From JTS-RE37 sp963756115 (lineage in GTDB: Bacteria > Bacteroidota > Bacteroidia > Flavobacteriales > Flavobacteriaceae): a DNA stretch of 64,000 nt. The stretch covers positions 496,001 to 560,000 of the forward strand of contig CAVWMN010000003.1 of the NCBI GenBank assembly GCA_963756115.1, in the 5' to 3' direction. Below are positions 53,211 to 63,527 of the stretch, piece after piece. Under the pieces are notes generated by a model. The model saw only the letters and a list, made by a program, of their open reading frames with translations, did no database searches and was not told the origin of the DNA. The translations under genes were made by a program, and so were the position numbers. Within the stretch, counting starts at the first letter, position 1. Every line of letters starts with the position of its first letter.

Positions 53211-55092
53211 ATGAAAAAAAGAAGATTGTTACTGTTTTGCGCCATAGTGGTAGCGCTACTGCCGTTGTCGTGCAACAAGGATTTTTTGGAAACCAAACCC
53301 CTCGATAAAATATCGGCGGACGCCACGTGGGCAGATGGTGCCCTATCTGAGGCTTTTGTATTCAACGTGTATTCCTTTCTGGGATATGGCGGATTTGAGG
53401 AAGAAGCGCTTGCCTCCATCACGGATGAGGCGATGTTTACCCATTCCGGTCGCGGGATCGAGGTGATTACGGAGGGAACGCTGAGCGAATCCGGTACCGG
53501 GAACACTGGCATCATCCCGCAATGGAATGAATTGTTCTCGGCCATACGGCAGGCGAATGTGGCGGTGCAGGAATTGCCGGAGGCTACCTTTGACAATGCG
53601 GAATTAAAGGACCGGTTACTGGGGGAAGCCCTTTTCCTCAGGGCTTATTACTACCATCAATTGATGCGCTATTACGGTGGCGCTCCGCTTATAGACAGGC
53701 CCTATGAACTCAATGAAGACTATTCCATTGCCAGGGCCACCTATGCCGAACTGGTTGATTTTGTCGTTGGATGATCTGAACCAGGCCATCACGCTCCTGG
53801 ATGGCCAGCCCAGCAACGCCGGGCAGGGCATCGATGCTCAGCGCTATGGGACTGAAATCACGCGTGCTTTTATATGCCGCGAGTGACCTTCGGGACGGGC
53901 CTACTGCCAGCGCCAATTCAACGGCGCATGCGAGTTATTCCAACCTGGACCTGGTAGCCTATACAACCGGCGACCGGGCGGCCCGGTGGAACGCGGCCAA
54001 GGCTGCCGCAAAGGCGGTTCTGGATGCAACTTCCGGGTATAAACTGGACCTTTCGGCCCCTGTTTCAGCGGAGGAAGGTACCGCCAATTACATCTCCAGT
54101 CGCCATGGGTGGCGGAAGTGCAGTGGGCGATGCCGCTGCACGGTCCGAATTACTGTTTGAAAGGACCCATACACCACTCTTTACAGTGGAGAGTGACTGG
54201 CCGCTGGGCGGGATCCACCAGGGTATCAACAACGGGCCCAACGGATACCACAACTGGGCGGGTAATACCCCCATACAACTGTTGGTGGACGATTATGAGA
54301 TGATGGACGGTTCCAAATTTGACTGGAACAATCCGGCACATGCAGCCGACCCATATGCCAACAGGGATCCACGGTTGAATGCAACTATACTATATGACGG
54401 TTCAGGGTGGAAACCCAGGCCTTCCGATGTTGCGAGCATTGATCCTGTTGACCAGATCCAGACCGGGTATTATGCCGATGGAAAAGGTGGGATTGTAAAC
54501 GGGGTGGATACCACGGGAATCGCCTATTGAAAACTGGAACGGCAGCCGGACCGGTTATTATGTGCGGAAATTTATAGACCCGGACCCCGGTCTGGTCGAT
54601 AACCAATCCAGCGCACAGGTTGTCCCATGGCCCTTTATCCGGTATTCGGAGATCGTGCTCAATTATGTTGAGGCATCCATTGAAACCGGGGATGAAGGGG
54701 AAGCCGTAAACTGGCTCAATAAATTGCGGTTCAGGGTAGGCATGCCTGCCATCAACGATTCGGGTTCTGCACTTATGGAGCGGTACCAAAATGAAAGGCG
54801 TATTGAACTGGCCTATGAAGAACACCGTTACCACGATGCCCGCCGCTGGATGATTGCGCCGGAGACGCTCGGAAGAGGTATAAAAGTGATGAATGTACAG
54901 GCTTCCCTGCAACCAGGAGCCAGTGCCCTGTCTCCCTACCGTCATGACAAGACGGTATATGACTATACCTATTCCTCGGTAGACAATACGGAAAATGAAA
55001 CCAGGACCTGGGTAGACAAAATGTATTTTTTCCCCATAAGCAGGGATGAATTGCAACGAAATGAAAAGCTGGTCCAGAATCCTGGATATTAG
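53211..55092 (+). pseudogene. SusD/RagB-family gene with about four frameshifts
   Basis: The start (lipobox LLPLSC, C21; DFLETKPLDKISADATW) and the end (FFPISRDELQRNEKLVQNPGY) are normal SusD. Between them the reading frame changes near 53765, 53815, 54090 and 54528. Each piece continues SusD signatures: LFLRAYYYHQLMRYYGGAPLI; GLKSRVLLYAAS; SELLFERTHTPLF; GYYVRKFIDPDPG; NERRIELAYEEHRYHDARRW. Joined, it would be about 620 aa. It follows SusC after 9 bp and precedes a terminator at 55114. Several small indels in one gene with an intact SusC partner fit either recent decay or local assembly error. Confidence 0.85.
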
Positions 55093-55113
55093 TTGAATTG
55101 GAATTAATTTAAG

Positions 55114-55151
55114 AAAGATTCTGTCCCTTCCCGGGGATAGAATCTTTATTT
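55114..55151 (+). terminator. Intrinsic terminator after SusC/SusD 2
   Basis: AAAGATTCT (55114-55122) pairs with AGAATCTTT (55139-55147); an inner GTCCC/GGGAT extends the stem to about 14 bp. ATTTTTAT follows. It separates SusC/SusD from the ASPIC gene at 55306. Confidence 0.8.
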
Positions 55152-55305
55152 TTATACCCTGTATTATCGGCCACCCAACAATTCAATACCCACCATGGTA
55201 TAGACCTGCATACCCATGGATGCGGGGCCATCATTTTTTACGTGAAGCTGATGGTTCCCGGACAGGGATAGATATACCGACGTACGAACAGATAAAGAGC
55301 AATAG

Positions 55306-58300
55306 ATGACTTCGACTTTTCGCACCTGCTTTTTCCTTTCAATCGGGATTGTGATGGCCGGGATCTCCAGCTGCAAACGCGAGGGTAAGGAGCCTCCCGC
55401 CCAACCCGCCGATACAACGCCACCCCTGTTCACCTTGCTGGGCCCTGAACTGACCAATATCCATTTTCAAAATAAACTTACCGAAGGCCTCAACACAAAC
55501 GTGCTTACCTATGAATATCTCTACAATGGCGGGGGGGTTGCCACAGGGGATTTTAACGGGGATGATCTTATAGATATCTATTTTACGTCCAATATGTCTG
55601 ATAACCGTTTCTATATCAACGATGGGGGAATGAAGTTCCGGGACGTTACGGAACGCGCAAAGGTTACAGGCCGGACCGGTCCCTGGAAAACCGGCATAAC
55701 CGCAGTGGACATCAACGGGGATGACAGGCTCGACCTGTATCTCTGTTATTCCGGGGCCATGCCGGCCGAAAAACGCAAAAACCAGTTATTTATCAATGAA
55801 GGTACTGATGAAAACAATGTACCCGTCTTCTCTGAAAAAGCTGCGGAATATGGCCTGGACAGCCCCGCATTCAGCAACCAGGGGTATTTCCTTGATTATG
55901 ACCGGGACGGCGACCTGGACATGTTGCTATTGAACCATAATCCCAAGTCCCTCCCGGTCCTTAACGAAACCAGTACCCAAACCCTTCTCAAAGTGGACGA
56001 TCCATTACAGGGCGTGCGGTTGTACCGCCAGGATAAAGGCAGGTTTACAGATGTAACCGTCACAGCCGGCATCAGCGGTTCGGCGCTTACCTATGGCCTG
56101 GGGATTGGCATCAGTGACCTGAACAATGACGGATGGCTCGATTTTTACGTCTCCAATGATTATACAATCCCCGACTACCTCTACATCAATAACCGGAATG
56201 GCACCTTTACAGATGAACTGGAATCCAGCCTCGGGCATACCAGCCACTTTTCCATGGGCAACAATATCGCCGATATCAACAATGATGGTATGCCGGATAT
56301 CTATACGCTGGACATGCTGCCGGAGGACAACCACCGGCAGAAATTATTGCTGGCACCGGACAATTATGAAAAATTTGACCTGAACCTGCGCTCGGGGTTC
56401 CATTACCAATACATGCGAAACATGTTGCAGCTCAATAACGGGAACGGCACCTTCAGTGAAATAGGCCAGTTGGCGGGTGTATCCAATACCGACTGGAGTT
56501 GGGCAGCACTGCTGGCAGATTATGACAATGACGGCTGGAAAGATCTGTTTGTCACCAACGGCTATTTCCGGGATTATACCAACCTGGATTTTATCAATTA
56601 CATGGAAGGGTATGTACAATCCAAAGGAAGGTTGCAACGGGAGGATGTGCTGCAGATCATCAATAAAATGCCTGCTTCGGACCTTACCAATTACCTGTTC
56701 ACCAATATAGACGGGAAACGCTTCCGCAATGCAACCAAAGCATATGGCCTGGACAAGCCCGCAAACAGCAATGGGGCTGTCTATGCGGACCTGGACAACG
56801 ACGGGGACCTGGACCTCGTGGTCAACAACATCAACCAACCGGCCTTTATCTACAGGAATGAGGTACAACGGGAGGGTAAAAATTACCTGCAACTCCGGTT
56901 AAAGGGAGGGGACCTGAATACACAGGGCATCGGGGCTCATGTAACAATTTATAACGGCAATGGGCGGCAGGACCTGGAACAGGTGACCAGCAGGGGCTAC
57001 CTGTCCTCTGTTTCACCCATCCTCCATTTTGGACTTGGAGATGAAAAGAAGATCGACTCCCTGTTGATTACCTGGAATACGGGCAAATCACAAAAACTTA
57101 CCGCCGTCCGGGGCGGCCAATTGCTGGTACTGGATGAAAAGGAGGCCGGAAGGATTGAAAACAGGAAGGCCAAGCCGGTTCCCCTGCTCGAAGAAATACC
57201 CGCCCCTGTAAAATATGTCGCCAACAGATCGTCCGTAAATGATTTTAAACGGCAATCCCTTTTGCTGAGCCAGTTCTCGCATATGGGCCCTGCTATGGCA
57301 AAAGGGGATGTAAACCGAGACGGGCTGGAGGATATTTTTATTGGCGGAGGGCAGGACCAGGCCGCAATCCTCTTCCTGCAGCAAATAAATGGCTCCTTTC
57401 AGAAAAAGGATATACCTGTATTTGAACAGCATCGTGCCGGCACGGATGCCGATGCTGCAGTTTTTGATGCCAACGGCGATGGGAAGGAGGATATTTATGT
57501 GGCTACAGGGGGATACTTCAATCTGGACGGGAAGGATAGCCTCCTGCAGGACAAGCTTTATCTGGGAGATGGACTGGGAGGGTTTTCCAATAGCACCTCG
57601 GCCCTGCCGGAAATGTTTACCAGTAATAGCTGTGTGGCGGTCAATGATATTAACGGAGACGGTTCCCCGGATGTGTTTGTAGGGGGAAGGGTTGTTCCGG
57701 GGAGATATCCTGAAGCACCCGTAAGCCGGATATTGGTCAATGATGGCCACGGGCATTTCACAGACCAGACAAGCTCCATAGCACCCCGAATTGCTAAACT
57801 GGGCATGGTGACAGATGCCCGGTGGGCGGACCTGAACGGTGATAATGCAATGGACCTCATCGTGGTCGGAGAGTGGATGCCGGTGACTGTATTCCTGAAT
57901 GTGGATGGAAAACTACAGGAAGACACTGATACTTATTTTCCGGGATCCTATACGGGATGGTGGAATACGATCGGGTTAGAAGATCTCAACGCGGATGGCA
58001 AACCCGATTTTCTCCTGGGCAATATGGGCACCAATACGCAATTCAGGGTGACGGAAAAAGAGCCCGCGGAAATGTATTTTGCCGATTTTGACCAAAATGG
58101 TTCCATAGACCCGCTGTTCTGCTATTATATCAATGGCAAAAGCTACCCCTACCTTACCCGGGATGAATTGCTGGGGCAACTGGCAGGGCTGCGGTCCCGT
58201 TTTACGAGCTATCAGAGTTATGCAGATGCCACGCTCCCCGAGATCTTTACGGCTGAACAGCTAAACCAGGCGGGCCACCTTACAGCCAATCGCATGGAAA

Positions 58301-58656
58301 CTACCTTGTTCCTGAGCACGGCTGATGGCCGCTATGAAACTGCTTCCCTTCCCATCGAGGCACAGTATGCCCCGGTCAACGAGGTGGCCTTTGCAGATTA
58401 TAACTTTGATGGCACAATGGATATGATCCTTCTTGGGAACAACCACCATTTTAAATTACGATTGGGTAAATTTGATGCCAATTACGGCACATTACTGCTG
58501 GGGGATGGCAAGGGCGGGTTTCGGTATGTGGATCAGGTATCTTCAGGCCTGGCAGTCGCCGGGGAAGTACAAAGTTCCATACAAATAGGTGATGTACTGT
58601 TTATGGGCATTTACGGAGAAGCGGTAAAAGCCTATAAACTAAAACAAAGTAAGTAG
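55306..58656 (+). CDS. FG-GAP/VCBS and ASPIC/UnbV (CRTAC1-like) lipoprotein 4
   Basis: 1116 aa, lipobox ending at C23 (VMAGISSC). A first FG-GAP block with DFNGDDLID, DINGDDRLD and DYDRDGDLD loops spans about 70-515, an ASPIC/UnbV domain about 524-610 (KNYLQLRLKGGDLN...SRGYLSSVSPILHFGLG), and a second FG-GAP block about 650-1080. Same architecture as the three proteins at 10915-22108. It is followed after one base by the haloperoxidase-like gene, and the CRTAC1-like gene overlaps that, so these three form one operon. Ligand unknown. Confidence 0.88.
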   Translation: MTSTFRTCFFLSIGIVMAGISSCKREGKEPPAQPADTTPPLFTLLGPELTNIHFQNKLTEGLNTNVLTYEYLYNGGGVATGDFNGDDLIDIYFTSNMSDNRFYINDGGMKFRDVTERAKVTGRTGPWKTGITAVDINGDDRLDLYLCYSGAMPAEKRKNQLFINEGTDENNVPVFSEKAAEYGLDSPAFSNQGYFLDYDRDGDLDMLLLNHNPKSLPVLNETSTQTLLKVDDPLQGVRLYRQDKGRFTDVTVTAGISGSALTYGLGIGISDLNNDGWLDFYVSNDYTIPDYLYINNRNGTFTDELESSLGHTSHFSMGNNIADINNDGMPDIYTLDMLPEDNHRQKLLLAPDNYEKFDLNLRSGFHYQYMRNMLQLNNGNGTFSEIGQLAGVSNTDWSWAALLADYDNDGWKDLFVTNGYFRDYTNLDFINYMEGYVQSKGRLQREDVLQIINKMPASDLTNYLFTNIDGKRFRNATKAYGLDKPANSNGAVYADLDNDGDLDLVVNNINQPAFIYRNEVQREGKNYLQLRLKGGDLNTQGIGAHVTIYNGNGRQDLEQVTSRGYLSSVSPILHFGLGDEKKIDSLLITWNTGKSQKLTAVRGGQLLVLDEKEAGRIENRKAKPVPLLEEIPAPVKYVANRSSVNDFKRQSLLLSQFSHMGPAMAKGDVNRDGLEDIFIGGGQDQAAILFLQQINGSFQKKDIPVFEQHRAGTDADAAVFDANGDGKEDIYVATGGYFNLDGKDSLLQDKLYLGDGLGGFSNSTSALPEMFTSNSCVAVNDINGDGSPDVFVGGRVVPGRYPEAPVSRILVNDGHGHFTDQTSSIAPRIAKLGMVTDARWADLNGDNAMDLIVVGEWMPVTVFLNVDGKLQEDTDTYFPGSYTGWWNTIGLEDLNADGKPDFLLGNMGTNTQFRVTEKEPAEMYFADFDQNGSIDPLFCYYINGKSYPYLTRDELLGQLAGLRSRFTSYQSYADATLPEIFTAEQLNQAGHLTANRMETTLFLSTADGRYETASLPIEAQYAPVNEVAFADYNFDGTMDMILLGNNHHFKLRLGKFDANYGTLLLGDGKGGFRYVDQVSSGLAVAGEVQSSIQIGDVLFMGIYGEAVKAYKLKQSK

Positions 58657-58657
58657 C

Positions 58658-60016
58658 ATGAAGCGTAAAATGATGTCATGGATCGGTTTGATAACGTTGG
58701 GGTCATTGCTGTGCCTTGGGGGTTGCCATAAGGAGCCGGCCAAGCAACTGACCCAGGAGGCTGTAGTAATGGAATGGTCCAAAATGGCCCTGTACATAAC
58801 CCGGTACACCCCGGCCAATTCCCCCACGTTTGCATCAAGGGGGTTCGGATATATCGGCCTTACACTATATGAAAGCGTTGTTAACGGTTATGAGCCTTAT
58901 CAATCAATGGCCGGACAGCTCAATGGCCTGGGCGAACTCCCAAAACCCGATAACGGGGTGAGCTATAACTGGGTCCTGTCCCTGAATGCGGCACAGGCCG
59001 CCATATTACAAAGCATTTATGTCCAAACTTCAGACGAGAATAAAACCCGTATTGATTCGCTCGAAAGGGTTGTTTATAACCAATTTGCAGCAACTACAGA
59101 CCCGGAAACCGCCCTGCGATCTGTGGCGTATGGAAAATCTGTGGCCGGGGCTGTTTTTGAATGGTCAAAGACCGATGGCGGCCACCGCGGGTACCTGAAA
59201 AATTTTGATAAGAAAGCGCAATTCCCTTCGGGTCCCGGATCTTGGCAACCCCCCCTGTTTGCACAATCCTTCAGTCATTACCCGCTGCATCCCCACTGGG
59301 GGGATAACCGTACATTCGTCAAAGAGAATGCCATGCTTCCGTTACCGGAACGGATACCGTATGATACGGTCCCCGGATCGCCCTATTATGAAGAGTTTAT
59401 GGAGGTTTATAAAAAGGAACGCGAACTCACCCAACGGGAAAAAGAAGCAGCCATCTGGTGGGGCGATGATCCGGATGTTACCTTTACACCCCCGGGACAT
59501 TCCTATTACCTCGCTACTTTGGCCATGGAACAAAAACGCCCCCCCCTGATCCAGTGCGCCCAGGTTTATGCCCAGGTAGGGATGGCAACGGCCGATGCCT
59601 TTATCAATTGCTGGAAGTGGAAATACCATTTCTTCTCCGAAAGGCCCAATACCTTTATCCCCCGTTATATAGATCCGGAATGGCAGTCTTTCTGGCCAGA
59701 CCCGCCCTTCCCCGCCTTTCCTTCCGGCCATGCCATACAGGCGGCAGCTGCTGCCCGCGTATTGGAAGCCAATTTCGGAAACGAGTTCCATTTTGTGGAT
59801 AAAGCCCATGAAGGCAGGGAGCGGGACGATGTTCGCGATACAGATTTTACGGTGCGCGAATTTGATTCCTTCTGGGAAGCAGCGCGGGAAACGGCTGATT
59901 CCCGCTTCTACGGCGGTATCCATACCCCGTGGGATAATACTGTTGGGCTGGAAGAGGGCACTAAAATAGCCGGGAATGTCATCTCCCTGCAGTGGAAAAA
60001 ACAACCGCAGTCATGA
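58658..60016 (+). CDS. Vanadium-dependent haloperoxidase-like lipoprotein (PAP2 superfamily)
   Basis: 452 aa, lipobox ending at C23 (LCLGGC). All residues that bind vanadate in chloroperoxidase are present at the same spacing: K322 and R329 (WKYHFFSERP), S356-G357-H358 (FPSGHA), R416 and H422 (RFYGGIHTPWDN). The enzyme would oxidise halide with H2O2, or act as an acid phosphatase, which shares this site. Length and the late H422 segment favour the haloperoxidase branch. Membrane anchoring puts it on the envelope beside SusC and two CRTAC1-like proteins, an unusual setting. Its last 4 bases overlap the next gene. Confidence 0.87.
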   Translation: MKRKMMSWIGLITLGSLLCLGGCHKEPAKQLTQEAVVMEWSKMALYITRYTPANSPTFASRGFGYIGLTLYESVVNGYEPYQSMAGQLNGLGELPKPDNGVSYNWVLSLNAAQAAILQSIYVQTSDENKTRIDSLERVVYNQFAATTDPETALRSVAYGKSVAGAVFEWSKTDGGHRGYLKNFDKKAQFPSGPGSWQPPLFAQSFSHYPLHPHWGDNRTFVKENAMLPLPERIPYDTVPGSPYYEEFMEVYKKERELTQREKEAAIWWGDDPDVTFTPPGHSYYLATLAMEQKRPPLIQCAQVYAQVGMATADAFINCWKWKYHFFSERPNTFIPRYIDPEWQSFWPDPPFPAFPSGHAIQAAAAARVLEANFGNEFHFVDKAHEGRERDDVRDTDFTVREFDSFWEAARETADSRFYGGIHTPWDNTVGLEEGTKIAGNVISLQWKKQPQS

Positions 60017-61728
60017 TGCAGGCCATGTGGAAAATCCTCCTTCCTTTGATACTGACAGTGTGCTTAAGTGCCCGGGGCCAGCAGCCCTTTACGGATATCA
60101 CTGAAATCTCGGGTATCAACCACCAATTCAGGGTATTTGAAGGCACTTTTGGTGGCGGAGCCACCGTCTTTGATGTAAACAAGGATGGATTTGAAGACCT
60201 TTTTATCACGGGGGGTACAGCGGATGATGCCTTATACCTGAACAATGGGGACGGGACCTTCAGGAATATCTTTGAGTCTTCAGGCCTTGAAATTACCCGT
60301 GGGTTTGTAACCCAGGGTGCGGTGAGTGCGGATGTGAACCGTGATGGCTGGAGGGATCTCTTTATCACAACGATCAAAACCAGTGACAGTTCCCAGGTGA
60401 TCCCAAGGGCCCAGAACCTGCTTTTCCTGAATAACGGGGACCTTACCTTCCGGGACGCTACTGTGGAATATAAACTAGACCAGCTCAACTCATTCAGTAC
60501 CGGGCCCAGTTTTGGCGATGCCAACGGCGATGGCTACCCCGACCTTTATGTAGGGAATTATTTTCTGGAATTCGAAGGCAAACTGGGGGTGTTGAAGGAT
60601 GCCACCATCGTGAGCGCCAACCAGACGGCACGGGGATACCTCCTGATCAATAAAAACGGCAGCTATTTTGAAAATGAGTACGAATCCTATGGCCTGAACC
60701 ACCGCGGTTTTGGTTTCGGGGCCTTGTTCACGGATTTTGATAATGACGGGGACCAGGACCTGCTGGTGAACCAGGATTTCGGATACAAGGCAGTGCCTAA
60801 TTTTCTATATGAAAACCGGTATCCGAAGAAAGGCTTCAGGGACGTAAGCAAGGAAACAGCCATGGACCTGAAGGTCAATGCCATGGGGGCAGCGGTTGGG
60901 GATTATGACAACAACGGCTGGCTTGATTACTACGTTACCAATGTCCGGTTTAACCTTTTTATGGAAAACCATGGCGTAGGCCAGCCTTTCAGCGACCGTT
61001 CAAAGGAATTAGGCACCTACAGCCTGGCGATCAGCTGGGGCGCGAATTTTGCGGATTTTGACCAGGATACGGACCTGGACCTGTATGTCTCTAACGGCGA
61101 CCTTAACCCCAATTGCACCCCGATGGGGAATTTTTATTTTGAGAATGAAGGGGGTATGTTTACCGAGAAAGGCCGTGCCATGGGTATCAACGATTACGGG
61201 ATAGGCAGGGGTTCAGCGGTGTTCGATATAGAGAATGACGGGGACCTGGATATCATCGTGGTGAACCAAAAGCCGGTACAGGATTACCCGGTTCCTTCCA
61301 CAACCCGTTTGTTCCGCAATGATGCTTCCAAAGGCAACTGGCTCAAAGTAGCATTGGTAGGGTCAGATGCTGAAAAAAATGGCCTGGGATCCCGGGTAAA
61401 AGTGGTTTCAGGGAATACCCGGATGATACGTGAAATTGATGGCGGGGGCTCCAGCCACCTCTCACAAAATTCAGCAATAGCCCATTTCGGACTCGGGGCG
61501 GCAACCCGGGTAGATTCGGTAATTGTTACCTGGATCGGCGGAGGAAAGCAGGTGCTCCTCAACCAGGATGCCAATCAGATGCTGACGATTACCCAGGAAA
61601 AAACTGATTCCCCGGGAAGAAGCTGGCTTATCGCACTACTCGTCACAGGCCTCCTGCTACTTGCTTATTTATTGATCAGGAGAAGGAGATCGGGGGCCCG
61701 AACTGTGGGCCGGCAAAGCACGCCCTGA
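60013..61728 (+). CDS. CRTAC1-like FG-GAP/ASPIC protein with a C-terminal membrane anchor
   Basis: 571 aa from the ATG at 60013, which overlaps the haloperoxidase stop (ATGA); an in-frame ATG at 59992 would extend into the preceding gene. Signal peptide to about residue 23 (LPLILTVCLSARGQ). A single FG-GAP block (DVNKDGFED, DVNRDGWRD, DANGDGYPD, DFDNDGDQD) fills about 40-430 and an ASPIC/UnbV domain about 441-526 (NWLKVALVGSD...NSAIAHFGLG). A membrane helix at about 537-557 (SWLIALLVTGLLLLAYLLI) and RRRRSG tail end it. It is half the size of the four lipoproteins and anchored at the other end. Confidence 0.87.
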   Translation: MMQAMWKILLPLILTVCLSARGQQPFTDITEISGINHQFRVFEGTFGGGATVFDVNKDGFEDLFITGGTADDALYLNNGDGTFRNIFESSGLEITRGFVTQGAVSADVNRDGWRDLFITTIKTSDSSQVIPRAQNLLFLNNGDLTFRDATVEYKLDQLNSFSTGPSFGDANGDGYPDLYVGNYFLEFEGKLGVLKDATIVSANQTARGYLLINKNGSYFENEYESYGLNHRGFGFGALFTDFDNDGDQDLLVNQDFGYKAVPNFLYENRYPKKGFRDVSKETAMDLKVNAMGAAVGDYDNNGWLDYYVTNVRFNLFMENHGVGQPFSDRSKELGTYSLAISWGANFADFDQDTDLDLYVSNGDLNPNCTPMGNFYFENEGGMFTEKGRAMGINDYGIGRGSAVFDIENDGDLDIIVVNQKPVQDYPVPSTTRLFRNDASKGNWLKVALVGSDAEKNGLGSRVKVVSGNTRMIREIDGGGSSHLSQNSAIAHFGLGAATRVDSVIVTWIGGGKQVLLNQDANQMLTITQEKTDSPGRSWLIALLVTGLLLLAYLLIRRRRSGARTVGRQSTP

Positions 61729-61792
61729 TGACTACCCGCATTTCGGTTAAGGTTGCCAACGGCCTGTTATCCTGAGGATCTTTAGTATCAGC

Positions 61793-62767
61793 TTATACCT
61801 CCCGGTTCATCAAAGAACCACCAACCTGTCTTAGCAGGTCCTTTTCCGCTTCGGGCAGTTGCAGATGCTGTAATTTTTCAAATGCGGCTTCCGTATATTT
61901 TTGAATCGCCTCCTGGGTCTTTTCGGCTGCACCGCTTTCTCTGTAGATGGCCTTTACGGCAGCGACCTTATGATCCGGGTCCCGGGCAATTCCGGTGAAC
62001 ATCTTATCGAGGTCTTTTGCGGCGGATGGCGAAGCCATTTGCCGCGCATTCAGGTATAAAATTGTTTTCTTGTTTTCAATGATATCCCCTCCCACCTGTT
62101 TCCCAAAAAGGTCTGGATCTCCAAATGCATCCAGGTAATCGTCCTGTAACTGGAACGCGATCCCCAGGTTGCTTCCAAAATCATAAATTGCCTGTACATC
62201 CGCAGCCGGGGCATTGGCGATCAGGGCACCCATTTTCATTGAAGCCCCTATCAGGATGGCAGTTTTGCATTCGATCATGTGGATGTATTCGGTCAGTGTG
62301 ACATCATTGCGCGACTCAAAGTCAACATCGTATTGCTGGCCTTCACACACTCCGAAGGCTGTTTCCGTAAAGAGCGCCACCAGCTTTTTATACAGTTCCG
62401 GTTCATAATCTTCAAAAAACTGGTAGGATCGTATCAGCATGGCGTCGCCGGAGAGGATGGCTGTATTGACATCCCATTTATCATGAACTGTACTATTGCC
62501 CCTTCTTAAAGGCGCCCCGTCCATGATATCATCGTGCACCAAAGAGAAATTATGGAAAAGCTCAAGCGCCAGTGCCGCAGGTAACGCCATCTTATGGTCT
62601 GTTCCATAAAGCTCCGCTGTCAGCAGGGCCAGCACCGGGCGGATCCTCTTGCCACCCAGGCCCAGGATATAGGCCATCGGGTTATAAAGATTAACCGGCT
62701 CGGAAGCCTGTATACTGCTATTTAAAAACATCTCAAACTCCCTGCGATAGTCATCAACAGTGCGCAT
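61793..62767 (-). CDS. Polyprenyl diphosphate synthase (isoprenoid chain elongation)
   Basis: 324 aa from the ATG at 62767. A GTG at 62806 is less likely because a TATTTTTG -7 box lies at 62783-62790, inside that extension. The first Asp-rich motif DDIMD is at about 79-83 (HDDIMDGAPLRRG) and the second is QLQDDYLDAFGD. The GGKRIRPVL region is near 38-46. It condenses isopentenyl diphosphate onto allylic primers; product length (C15, C20 or longer) cannot be fixed by eye. It could feed carotenoid and quinone synthesis. It is divergent from the TetR gene. Confidence 0.9.
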   Translation of the reverse strand: MRTVDDYRREFEMFLNSSIQASEPVNLYNPMAYILGLGGKRIRPVLALLTAELYGTDHKMALPAALALELFHNFSLVHDDIMDGAPLRRGNSTVHDKWDVNTAILSGDAMLIRSYQFFEDYEPELYKKLVALFTETAFGVCEGQQYDVDFESRNDVTLTEYIHMIECKTAILIGASMKMGALIANAPAADVQAIYDFGSNLGIAFQLQDDYLDAFGDPDLFGKQVGGDIIENKKTILYLNARQMASPSAAKDLDKMFTGIARDPDHKVAAVKAIYRESGAAEKTQEAIQKYTEAAFEKLQHLQLPEAEKDLLRQVGGSLMNREV

Positions 62768-62782
62768 AGCATCCAATTTTTC

Positions 62783-62790
62783 CAAAAATA
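62783..62790 (-). promoter_or_regulatory. TAnnTTTG -7 box for the polyprenyl synthase gene
   Basis: TATTTTTG on the - strand lies 15 bp before the ATG at 62767, implying a very short leader. It argues against the longer start. Confidence 0.45.
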
Positions 62791-62904
62791 CATTAAAAGA
62801 TGGCACTACACCAGAACCCTTGATCTGGGAAAAGGAAAAGGCAACAAAACGTTAAGAAATTGTAAAACTTTGGAAACTTTTTATGTTTTTTTAGTTTCCT
62901 GTCC

Positions 62905-62912
62905 TATATTTG
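62905..62912 (+). promoter_or_regulatory. TAnnTTTG -7 box for the TetR gene
   Basis: TATATTTG lies 9 bp before the ATG at 62922, so the transcript may have almost no leader. It rules out the in-frame TTG at 62910 as start. Confidence 0.55.
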
Positions 62913-62921
62913 CGCTCCTTT

Positions 62922-63527
62922 ATGAAAGAAAATATTTTACACAAAGCCACCGAACTTTTTTTGAATCACGGATTCAAAAGTGTTACAATGGATGATATTG
63001 CCAATGAAATGGGCATTTCCAAAAAGACCATCTACGCACATTTTGATAATAAAACATCCCTGGTGGAGGCCAGCACCCAGTATCTGTTTTCAATTATATC
63101 TGAAGGTATCGATCATATCTGCAGTCTCGGAAAGAATCCCATTGAGGAGCTTTACGAAATAAAAAAGTTTATGATGCTGCAATTAAAAGATGAAAAGTCC
63201 TCCCCGCAATACCAGCTACAAAAATATTACCCTCATATTCATGATAAAGTTAAAAGCATGCAATTTGAGGTGATGAAGCAATGTGTTGTTGACAATATCA
63301 GGAGGGGTATCGAAATAGGAATCTACAGGGAGAACCTCAATATAGATTTCGTGTCCCGGATCTATTTTTCCGGGGTTACCAGTATCAAAGACCAAAAACT
63401 TTTCCCCATCGATTTATTCCCTGTTGCAACAGTGGTTGACGAATATCTTGAATACCACCTTCGGGGAATTGTAACGCCTAAAGGCAGGGGCATCCTCAAT
63501 GAAATAATCAATTCAAACCACGAATAA
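62922..63527 (+). CDS. TetR/AcrR-family regulator
   Basis: 201 aa from the ATG at 62922. The N-terminal helix-turn-helix is clear: KENILHKATELFLNHGFKSVTMDDIANEMGISKKTIYAHFDNKTSLV (2-48). The C-terminal helical ligand domain is not assignable. Its stop overlaps the TolC-type start (TAATG), so it probably regulates its own efflux operon. Similar TetR-TolC-MFP-RND groups are common in Bacteroidota. Confidence 0.93.
   Translation: MKENILHKATELFLNHGFKSVTMDDIANEMGISKKTIYAHFDNKTSLVEASTQYLFSIISEGIDHICSLGKNPIEELYEIKKFMMLQLKDEKSSPQYQLQKYYPHIHDKVKSMQFEVMKQCVVDNIRRGIEIGIYRENLNIDFVSRIYFSGVTSIKDQKLFPIDLFPVATVVDEYLEYHLRGIVTPKGRGILNEIINSNHE

Noticed and set aside
54385..55056. A 223-codon frame on the - strand opposite the SusD end
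   Set aside because: The + strand carries clear SusD C-terminal motifs; the antisense frame has no recognisable features.
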